Shown: in pieces, positions 46,607-53,948 of the stretch
Position numbering within the stretch: position 1 is the first letter of the stretch
How the letters are laid out: every line of letters begins with the position of its first letter
Assembly (NCBI GenBank): GCA_034429475.1
Contig: DAOUGD010000171.1
Coordinates: 1-53,948, forward strand
Direction: 5' to 3'
DNA: 53,948 nt
Origin: JAKQHY01 sp034429475
GTDB lineage: Bacteria; Chloroflexota; Anaerolineae; B4-G1; SLSP01
Notes under the pieces: model-generated
The model's database searches: none
The model's input: only the letters and a program-made list of their open reading frames with translations
Told to the model about the DNA's origin: nothing
Made by a program: the position numbers and the translations under genes

Positions 46607-46881
46607 TGCGCGGCAACCTGCGTCGCCAATACCCGGCTTGTGGATGCTTCAGTATCCAAATCTTCTTCGGCGTAATCTATGACCGCAAACCCGTTGTCGC
46701 TCAACCGCCAATAAAACTCCAAACGGGTGCATCCCAGAATTTGCGCCGCGAGGCCGGCGGAGATTTTGCCCTCTGTGTACAGATGCGCCAGGGTGTAGAA
46801 GATGACCTGCTGTGTAAACTGCGTTTTGTCTTGCCGGGTAGCCACTAACAATGTGTCTGGAAATACTACATTCACACTCAT
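46603..46881 (-). CDS. UPF0175-family protein, putative antitoxin
   Basis: A 92-residue protein: VVFPDTLLVATRQDKTQFTQ, then LAHLYTEGKISAGLAAQILG, a helix-turn-helix-like stretch, and FYWRLSDNGFAVIDYAEEDL. UPF0175 proteins are the usual partners of DUF3368 PIN genes and probably bind both the toxin and DNA. AAGGAG 8 nt before the ATG. Confidence 0.87.
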   Translation of the reverse strand: MSVNVVFPDTLLVATRQDKTQFTQQVIFYTLAHLYTEGKISAGLAAQILGCTRLEFYWRLSDNGFAVIDYAEEDLDTEASTSRVLATQVAAQ

Positions 46882-46893
46882 TGCTGTACTCCT

Positions 46894-47592
46894 TTAAGGG
46901 GTTGTGGCGTAATCCTGCGCCGCGTAGAATTGTCCACTGGGGCCGTAATCTTCCAACAGAGCCGGCACCAACGCGCCGGGGAGCACGCTCTCCACCTCGC
47001 CGGGCGCGTTGGGGCCGCCCAAATCCGTCTTGAGCCAGCCCGGATCGAGGGTGTTGACCAGCACGTTCGTTCCGCGCAACTCGGCGGCGAGGTCGCGTGT
47101 GTACTTGTCCACCGCTGCCTTCGAGACGCTGTATGGCGCGAGCTGCGGGATGTCGCGGATGCCGGAGGTCAGGTTGACGATGCGCCCGTAGCCGCGCGCC
47201 TTCATGCCGGGCGCAAAGGCGTTGCACAGTTGAATCATCGCAAACAGGTTGATTTGAAACGTCGTCCACCAATCCGCCATAGGGATGTCCCAGATTTCTT
47301 TCCAGGGATTCTGAATGGCGGCGTTGTTGTAGAGGATGTCCACGCGCCCCGGCCGGACCTTCACGGCGTCAATGATCGCGGCAATCTCCGCATCGCTGCT
47401 TAACTCGCCAAAGACGCTGTACACCGTGACGCCCATCGGCTTCAGCAGCGTCAACGTTTGCGCGGCGTTCTCCGCCTTCCGCGCGTGGACGATGATGTCG
47501 CAGCCGTACCCGGCCAATCCCACCGCAATTTGCTGTCCCACCCCCCGGCTTGCGCCGGTGATGAGGGCGATTTTTCCTGCTAGGGTTTCCAT
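46894..47592 (-). CDS. Short-chain dehydrogenase/reductase
   Basis: A 232-residue classical SDR: cofactor motif TGASRGVG (12-19), NNAA, Ser in VNLTSGIRD, then YSVSK with catalytic Tyr and Lys, and PGWLKTDLGG. Similar in form to gluconate 5-dehydrogenase or 3-oxoacyl reductase types; the exact substrate cannot be read. Start at ATG 47592 with AAAGGAG upstream; the longer frame to 47637 comes from a family A repeat. Follows the zinc dehydrogenase gene in a minus-strand polyol cluster. Confidence 0.87.
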   Translation of the reverse strand: METLAGKIALITGASRGVGQQIAVGLAGYGCDIIVHARKAENAAQTLTLLKPMGVTVYSVFGELSSDAEIAAIIDAVKVRPGRVDILYNNAAIQNPWKEIWDIPMADWWTTFQINLFAMIQLCNAFAPGMKARGYGRIVNLTSGIRDIPQLAPYSVSKAAVDKYTRDLAAELRGTNVLVNTLDPGWLKTDLGGPNAPGEVESVLPGALVPALLEDYGPSGQFYAAQDYATTP

Positions 47593-47610
47593 ATTGAACT
47601 CCTTTGGCAA

Positions 47611-47675
47611 TCTCCTCAACGGATTGAACGGATTCAACGGAAAATCCGTTCAATTCCGTTCAATCCGTTGAGAGA
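47611..47675. repeat. Family A palindromic element, full intergenic copy
   Basis: CTCCTCAACGGATTGAACGG plus ATTCAACGG, AAAAT loop, inverted arm ending CAATCCGTTGAGAGA. About 30-bp imperfect stem between the zinc dehydrogenase and SDR genes. Confidence 0.9.
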
Positions 47676-47680
47676 AGTTT

Positions 47681-48739
47681 TTAGTCAGCCGTTCCCACCT
47701 GAATGATCGCCCGCAGCACGCCATCCCGGTAGCCGGCCACCAACTCAAATGCCTCGGCGATGCGTTCCAGCGGGAAGCGGTGCGTCGCCAGCGGCGCGAT
47801 GTCTACGAGTCCGCGCTGCACCATGCGGATGGCGCGCGGGTACGTGTGCTTCATCCGCCGCACGACTTTGATGGTCAGCCCCTTGCGCCGGATGATGGAC
47901 GCCGTCATCGTCATTGTGTCGTCGGCGGGGATGCCCACAACGACGACCTTGCCGCCGGGCCGCGTGACGCGCGCCGCCTGGTCGGGCGTCGTCGCCGCGC
48001 CCGCCGCCTCGAAGGCCACGTCCACACCGCGCCCGCCGGTGGCCTGCATGATGGCCTGCACCACGTCCTCTTCCGCCGGGTTGAACGCGGCGTTGGCGCA
48101 GTAATCCAGCGCGAACGCCCGGCGATGCGCCAGCGGCTCGGTCACGTAGATCGCGCCCGCGCCGGACGCTTTGGCGATGGCCCCGGTCATCAGGCCGACC
48201 GGCCCCGCGCCCAAAATCGCCACCGTCTGCCCGACTTTGAGGTGCGCCAGGTCAACGGCGTGGATGGCGATGCCGAGAGGCTCCAACAGCGCGCCGTCGT
48301 CAGGTGAGAAACCTTCTGGCAGCGGGAAGCAGTTGGCAGCGGGCATGACCGCGTACTCTGCGAAGACCCCATCAATCGGCGGCGTGCCGCAGAAACGCAC
48401 GGCGGGACACAGATTGGGATGGCCGTGCTCGCAAGCCTCGCAGTGCCCGCAGGAGATGGCCGGCTCGACCGCGCAAAGCTGACCGATGGCAGGGCTGGTC
48501 ACACCTTCCCCCAGGCCCACGACCCAGGCGGAGAACTCGTGGCCCATCGTGATCGGCTCTTTGACAATGGCGTCGCCGATGCGGCCTTCGACGTAGTAAT
48601 GCACATCCGATCCACACGTGCCCACCGACGCGATCTTGAGCAACACTTCGCCCGGCCCCGGCGTGGGAATGGGCGCGCGCTCGACGCGCAAATCACGAAT
48701 CCCGTAGAGACGGGACGTTAGCATTGTAGGTTCTGGCAT
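47681..48739 (-). CDS. Zinc-dependent polyol (sorbitol/xylitol) dehydrogenase
   Basis: A 352-residue medium-chain dehydrogenase of normal length. Catalytic zinc ligands are in GTCGSDVHYY and TMGHEFSAWV; the structural zinc loop SCGHCEACEHGHPNLC has four Cys; ALLEPLGIAIHAV and the NAD motif AILGAGPVGLM follow. Sequence style (SVGTCGSDVHYYVEGRIGD) is that of sorbitol/xylitol dehydrogenases. It would oxidise a polyol to a ketose in the cytoplasm. ATG 48739 with AAGGAGA upstream; the longer frame to 48805 is a family D repeat. Confidence 0.88.
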   Translation of the reverse strand: MPEPTMLTSRLYGIRDLRVERAPIPTPGPGEVLLKIASVGTCGSDVHYYVEGRIGDAIVKEPITMGHEFSAWVVGLGEGVTSPAIGQLCAVEPAISCGHCEACEHGHPNLCPAVRFCGTPPIDGVFAEYAVMPAANCFPLPEGFSPDDGALLEPLGIAIHAVDLAHLKVGQTVAILGAGPVGLMTGAIAKASGAGAIYVTEPLAHRRAFALDYCANAAFNPAEEDVVQAIMQATGGRGVDVAFEAAGAATTPDQAARVTRPGGKVVVVGIPADDTMTMTASIIRRKGLTIKVVRRMKHTYPRAIRMVQRGLVDIAPLATHRFPLERIAEAFELVAGYRDGVLRAIIQVGTAD

Positions 48740-48759
48740 AGTATTGTGTCTCCTTAGTG

Positions 48760-48840
48760 GAAATGGGAAATGAGTAATGGGAAATGAGTAATGAGGGTAT
48801 CGCACTCATTACTCATTTCCCATTCCCATTACTCATTACT
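48760..48840. repeat. Family D palindromic repeat, copy 2
   Basis: Tandem GGGAAATGAGTAAT units, loop GGGTATCG, inverted ACTCATTACTCATTTCCC units. Same family as 9132-9215. Confidence 0.88.
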
Positions 48841-48842
48841 TT

Positions 48843-49277
48843 TTACCACACCTTCACAAACCCCGGTGTGACTTTGATGATCAAGTTTTCCGGCGAATTG
48901 GCCCACTCCTGCGGGGCGGGGGCCAGGACGCCTTCGGCGCCGAGGTAGCGGGCATAGATGCGGAGCGCCTTGTCACGCACGAAATCGCGCGGTTCGGCGA
49001 TAATCTCGACGAAGCCTTCAAAGAGGACGGCAGAGACTCCCTGCTGACCCTCGGCCACGTCTATGACGACGGCGCACAAGGGGTTGTCGCGCAGCTCGCC
49101 GATCTTGCGCGTGCTCTCGTAGGAGCTGATCCACAGCGCCTCGCCGTCCCACTCGTACCATACGGGGACGACGTGGGGTTGCAACGTGTCGGCGGACGCG
49201 GTGGCGAAGCGCGCCAGCAGCGGCGCAGCCAGGAAAGCATTGATTTTAACTTTTTGATCCACAGGTGATGAAGTCAT
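48843..49277 (-). CDS. Pyridoxamine-5'-phosphate-oxidase-like flavin/F420-binding protein
   Basis: A 144-residue split-barrel protein: ARFATASADTLQPHVVPVWY, GEALWISSYESTRKIGELRD and ALRIYARYLGAEGV are conserved in small PNPOx-like proteins, which use FMN or F420 to reduce small molecules or bind heme. True PdxH features (pyridoxamine-phosphate contacts) are not evident. AGGAGAA before the ATG. In the polyol cluster, but no specific link. Confidence 0.85.
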   Translation of the reverse strand: MTSSPVDQKVKINAFLAAPLLARFATASADTLQPHVVPVWYEWDGEALWISSYESTRKIGELRDNPLCAVVIDVAEGQQGVSAVLFEGFVEIIAEPRDFVRDKALRIYARYLGAEGVLAPAPQEWANSPENLIIKVTPGFVKVW

Positions 49278-49296
49278 CTATTCTCCTTCAGTTTTC

Positions 49297-49731
49297 TCAA
49301 AGTTCTAGTATCTTTAACGACTCTTGCCGCATAAACTCTCCAATCAGTTGCGGCTTATGTTCGGCTTGCGCAATGACATCTGCCGCGCGTATGTGGATTT
49401 CTATGGGCCACCTGTCGTTGCGATCTTCCTGCGTCGCCGCGTAGACCACGCCTGCCATTTTCGCCCAACAGATTGCGGCCATACACATCGGGCAGGGTTC
49501 ATACGTTGTGTACAGCCAACAGTCGTCCAGGCGATGACGGCCCAGGGTTATGCACGCCTGGCGGATGGCGTTGATCTCGGAGTGACCCGTCACGTCATGC
49601 TCCGCCGAAAAGATCGTGCCCCCGCTCATCGCGATGATCGCGTCACCCTGAACGATGAGACAACCTACCGTCCAGTGGGTGAAGCCAAACTCAATGGCCT
49701 GCGCCATCAGCGCCGCATTTGGATGTTGCAT
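49297..49731 (-). CDS. Nucleoside/base deaminase (CDA fold)
   Basis: A 144-residue zinc deaminase: GHSEINAIRQA gives the His ligand and catalytic Glu, and TTYEPCPMCMAAICWA the two Cys ligands. Length and motif fit guanine deaminase or cytosine/adenosine deaminase-like enzymes; TadA is possible but the protein is short in the tRNA-binding C-terminal part. 9 nt after the aldolase gene, so in the same operon. Confidence 0.88.
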   Translation of the reverse strand: MQHPNAALMAQAIEFGFTHWTVGCLIVQGDAIIAMSGGTIFSAEHDVTGHSEINAIRQACITLGRHRLDDCWLYTTYEPCPMCMAAICWAKMAGVVYAATQEDRNDRWPIEIHIRAADVIAQAEHKPQLIGEFMRQESLKILEL

Positions 49732-49740
49732 GAGTAAGGG

Positions 49741-50460
49741 TCATTCCTCAAAATACAGCGACTCCAGCGATGCGTTGACGCCCGGCGCGCCGAACAGCGG
49801 CAGGTCGCGCTGCGACATCACCGCGCCCAGGCGTCTTACGGCGTCGTACCCTAGTTCCTTGATTTCGCCGCCGGCTTGCAGCGCCATGATGATGGATTGC
49901 GCCGTGGATTCGAGCAGCTCAATGTTCATCAGCGTCCAGTAGATGTCGCCTCGGCTCATCGTCACCAGCCCGTGGTTTTCCATTATAAAGCTGTTGTACT
50001 TGGGCAGGTACGGACCGAAGTTGTCGGCCAGTTCTTGCGTGAGCGGTTGGCCGTAGGGGACGATAGGAACCGGGCCGATCTCGGTGGTGGTTTCCGGGTA
50101 GAGGGGACGCATCAGGTAATTCTTGCCGCCGGAAATCGCCATCGCGCACACCGCCGGGGCGTGACAGTGGATGACGGAGACGATGTCGGGCCGTTCCCGG
50201 AAGAACTTGAGGTACATCGGCAGTTCCCCGGTGGGACGGCGCATCCCCTCGATGGTCTCGCCCGCGAGATTAACGAAGACTACGTCCTTCGGCTTCACGT
50301 CGCCCTTATTCCGCTGCGTCGGCGTGATGAGCAGCAGGTCATCGGTCATTTTCCAGGCCAGATTGCCGCCGTAGCCGGTCACGTACAGATTCCGCGCCAG
50401 CCGGTGGCAGACTTTGACGAAGGTTTTGACTTGGGATTTGTATTGGGTCAGTAGGGTCAT
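49741..50460 (-). CDS. Class II aldolase/adducin-family protein
   Basis: A 239-residue protein of the L-fuculose-phosphate/L-ribulose-phosphate aldolase family. GNLAWKMTDD is the glycine loop, TGELPMYLKFFRERPD carries the catalytic Glu position, VIHCHAPAVCAM gives two zinc-binding His, and FIMENHGLVTMSRG the third. It would split a ketose 1-phosphate into DHAP and an aldehyde. First gene after a divergent DeoR regulator, which supports a role in sugar catabolism. GAGGA upstream of the ATG. Confidence 0.9.
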   Translation of the reverse strand: MTLLTQYKSQVKTFVKVCHRLARNLYVTGYGGNLAWKMTDDLLLITPTQRNKGDVKPKDVVFVNLAGETIEGMRRPTGELPMYLKFFRERPDIVSVIHCHAPAVCAMAISGGKNYLMRPLYPETTTEIGPVPIVPYGQPLTQELADNFGPYLPKYNSFIMENHGLVTMSRGDIYWTLMNIELLESTAQSIIMALQAGGEIKELGYDAVRRLGAVMSQRDLPLFGAPGVNASLESLYFEE

Positions 50461-50473
50461 GATGTCCTCACTT

Positions 50474-50555
50474 TAGAAATCAGAAATTGGAAACTGGCAA
50501 CTGGAAATTAGGACGGAACCGATTTCCGATTTCCAATCACCAATTTCAAATTCTA
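50474..50555. repeat. Family I palindromic repeat
   Basis: GAAATCAGAAATTGGAAACT and CTGGAAATTAGG units followed by inverted GATTTCCGATTTCCAATC and CAATTTCAAATTC units, between the divergent aldolase and DeoR genes. Confidence 0.8.
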
Positions 50556-50581
50556 CTGTAACCGGCATGGAAGTCAACGCC

Positions 50582-50609
50582 TTGACAAACTTACGATGTG
50601 CAATAAAAT
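50582..50609 (+). promoter_or_regulatory. Sigma70-type promoter of the DeoR gene
   Basis: TTGACA (50582-50587), 16-bp spacer, TAAAAT (50604-50609). Same hexamers and spacing as the promoter at 11027. Confidence 0.72.
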
Positions 50610-50624
50610 GAAAGCAATCGAAAG
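50610..50624. promoter_or_regulatory. Candidate DeoR operator
   Basis: GAAAGCAATCGAAAG: two GAAAG units one helical turn apart, directly after the -10 box. In the other orientation it reads CTTTCGATTGCTTTC, like the TTTCG-rich repeats bound by DeoR/GlpR-type repressors. Confidence 0.5.
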
Positions 50625-50644
50625 AACCCTCTTTGAGAAGCACT

Positions 50645-51409
50645 GTGTATCCTGAAGAACGACGTCGAGAAATTCTGAACCTCATTAACCAACGTGGGCG
50701 CGTCGCCGTCGCCGAGTTGAGCCAGCAGTACAGCGTGTCCGAAGTGACCATCCGGGCGGACTTGCAAATCCTGGCCGACGGCGGGTTGGTGGTGCGTACG
50801 CACGGCGGCGCGATTGCCTCCGGTTCTGGCCTGTACGAGCTTTCGCTGACCAAACGACTAGGGCAACAGGTACTTCAAAAAAGCCACATCGGGGCGGCGG
50901 CGGCCAGGCTTGTCTCCAATGGCGAAGCCATTCTCCTCGATGCCAGCAGCACCGCGCTCGCTGTAGCGCAACACCTCAAGCAGCACCGCGATTTAACCAT
51001 TGTGACCCACAGTCTGGCGATTGCCCACGAAATGCTCGGCGTCTCCGGGGTGACGCTCGTGATGCCCGGCGGCACGTTGCACCACGACACTGCCTCGCTC
51101 ATCGGCGAGGCGGGACTGGCGTTCCTGGAGACGTTCCACATTCAGAAGGGATTTTTCGGCGCGCATGGCTTGAGCCTGACGGCGGGATTAACCGACGTCA
51201 ACGTGGGCGAAGCGCAACTCAAACGCTCGTTGGTGCGGCTCTGCGCACAAGTGATCGCAATTTTGGATTCGACGAAATGGGATCGGGTAGGCCTGATCTC
51301 TTTTGCGGACGTGTCGGCGCTGGATAGAATCATCACCGATGAACAGACCCCGGTGGCTTTGATTTCTCAAGTGCGGCATTTGGGCGTGGATGTGATGGTG
51401 GTAGAGTAA
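50645..51409 (+). CDS. DeoR-family transcriptional regulator
   Basis: A 254-residue sugar-responsive repressor. N-terminal winged HTH: YPEERRREILNLINQRGRVA, SQQYSVSEVTIRADLQILAD, VRTHGGAI. The C-terminal DeoR sensor domain (about 75-235) has AILLDASSTALAVAQHL and GVTLVMPGGTLHHDTASLIG, which bind a sugar phosphate. Start set at the GTG at 50645, which gives the usual short N-terminus and has GAGAAG 5 nt upstream; a TTG at 50633 is the alternative. Divergent from the aldolase operon and 34 nt before the E1 gene, so it may control both. Confidence 0.92.
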   Translation: MYPEERRREILNLINQRGRVAVAELSQQYSVSEVTIRADLQILADGGLVVRTHGGAIASGSGLYELSLTKRLGQQVLQKSHIGAAAARLVSNGEAILLDASSTALAVAQHLKQHRDLTIVTHSLAIAHEMLGVSGVTLVMPGGTLHHDTASLIGEAGLAFLETFHIQKGFFGAHGLSLTAGLTDVNVGEAQLKRSLVRLCAQVIAILDSTKWDRVGLISFADVSALDRIITDEQTPVALISQVRHLGVDVMVVE

Positions 51410-51443
51410 CGAACTTAATTTTTTATCACAAAGTGAGGTAAAC

Positions 51444-53510
<2,067 letters not shown>

Positions 53511-53512
53511 GC

Positions 53513-53580
53513 GGGAGTATGGAGTAGGAAGTAGGGAGTAGGGGATACTCCTTACTTCTTACTCCTTACTTCTTACTTCT
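53513..53580. repeat. Family E palindromic repeat
   Basis: GGAGTAGGAAGTAGGGAGTA units, loop GGGGATACT, inverted CTTACTTCTTACTCC units, between the E1 and E2 genes. Its left-arm units also occur inside the ARMT1-like gene at 28127. Confidence 0.88.
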
Positions 53581-53594
53581 GAAGGAGCGATAGT

Positions 53595-53948
53595 ATGGCG
53601 ATTAAAGAAATCATTCTACCTATGTTAGGCGAGACGATGAACGATGGCGTCATCGTGGAATGGATGAAGCAGGTGGGCGACGCCGTCAAGCGCGGCGAAG
53701 TCCTGTTCTCGGTGGAGACCGACAAGGCCGTGTTGGAAGTCGAAGCCTCGGCGGAGGGCGTGATGCGGCAGATCGTTGCCCCCGCAGGGCAGCACGTCCC
53801 GGCGCTGGCCGTGATTGCGTTGCTGACGGATACGGCGGATGAGTTGCTCGACTCAGCGGATCAGCGAGTCAGTGGATCAGCGGATCAGCGGATCGGCGGA
53901 TCGGCGGATCAGTCATCCTCTCCCCCCCTCTCCCCCTCTCCCCCTCTC
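53595..53948 (+). CDS. Dihydrolipoamide acyltransferase (E2), N-terminal part, cut by window end
   Basis: At least 118 codons, open to the last base. Residues 1-78 are a lipoyl domain: IILPMLGETMNDGVIVEW and VETDKAVLEVEA with the lipoylated K44. The expected flexible linker follows; here residues ~84-107 (SADQRVSGSADQRIGGSADQ) are encoded by family H repeat units, then a Ser/Pro run (SSPPLSPSP) from CTCTCCCC units. The peripheral-binding and catalytic domains lie beyond the window. AAGGAG precedes the ATG. With the fused E1 upstream this forms a 2-oxoacid dehydrogenase operon. Confidence 0.9.
   Translation, partial: MAIKEIILPMLGETMNDGVIVEWMKQVGDAVKRGEVLFSVETDKAVLEVEASAEGVMRQIVAPAGQHVPALAVIALLTDTADELLDSADQRVSGSADQRIGGSADQSSSPPLSPSPPL
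53851..53913. repeat. Family H repeat units inside the E2 gene
   Basis: Tandem CAGCGGATCAG and CGGCGGAT units, 8-10 bp each, coding in frame for SADQR/IGG. Inverted units of the same kind (CTGATCCGCTGATTCGCCG) lie at about 7285-7315. Confidence 0.82.

Overview
The window looks like a chromosomal segment of a Chloroflexota bacterium, probably Anaerolineae/Caldilineae-like. This is inferred from the mix of genes (sortase with an LPxxG-type substrate, large secreted DUF11/VCBS-repeat protein, UROD-like paralogues, fused E1 dehydrogenase, NYN-LOTUS protein) and from many short palindromic repeats between genes. No rRNA, tRNA, transposase, phage or CRISPR locus was found. Every gene between about 23.1 and 50.5 kb lies on the minus strand.

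Layout. 0.2-5.3 kb: NYN-LOTUS protein, DUF333 lipoprotein, squalene-cyclase-fold protein, membrane protein. 5.3-9.7 kb: MarR regulator and a heterodimeric ABC exporter whose second ATP site is degenerate on both halves. 10.0-12.7 kb: DUF4405 membrane cytochrome-like protein with an internal twin-arginine motif, divergent from an operon of a Cys-rich membrane protein, an ICMT-like methyltransferase and a TetR regulator; a TetR-type dyad sits just after the operon promoter. 12.8-18.9 kb: a 2015-residue secreted repeat protein. 19.2-25.6 kb: alpha/beta hydrolase, DUF2680-like repeat protein, a lipoprotein with a duplicated domain, and two glycine-zipper membrane paralogues plus a truncated copy, flanking a sorbitol-6-phosphate dehydrogenase-like SDR. 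25.6-27.7 kb: sortase and its overlapping substrate with two TQxA/thioester-like repeats. 27.8-31.8 kb: sugar-type dehydrogenase, histidine kinase and ARMT1-like phosphatase, tightly packed. 31.9-36.7 kb: orphan HsdR_N-like protein, two UROD-like proteins, DinB, flavin reductase. 36.9-41.3 kb: hybrid histidine kinase and response regulator. 41.4-46.9 kb: RmlA, PHP protein, Uma2, HicBA, a third UROD-like protein, UPF0175/DUF3368. 46.9-53.9 kb: polyol/sugar genes (SDR, zinc dehydrogenase, PPOX-like, deaminase, class II aldolase), divergent DeoR regulator, fused E1 and the start of a lipoyl E2.

Main unusual signal. About ten families of short elements share one architecture: a 7-15 bp unit repeated head to tail, a short loop, then the same units inverted. 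Most lie between genes, but some sit inside coding sequence in frame: one in the ARMT1-like gene just before the metal-binding Asp-Asn motif, one in the PHP gene, a second family also in the ARMT1-like gene, and a third forming the linker of the E2 lipoyl protein. They resemble in behaviour the protein-coding palindromic elements known from Rickettsia. Several apparent gene starts run into these repeats, so starts were reset using Shine-Dalgarno sites.

Functionally, the right half reads as carbohydrate/polyol catabolism under DeoR control feeding a 2-oxoacid dehydrogenase complex, the middle as cell-surface proteins and signalling, and the left as export/stress functions. All functional calls are from reading motifs; no search was run.
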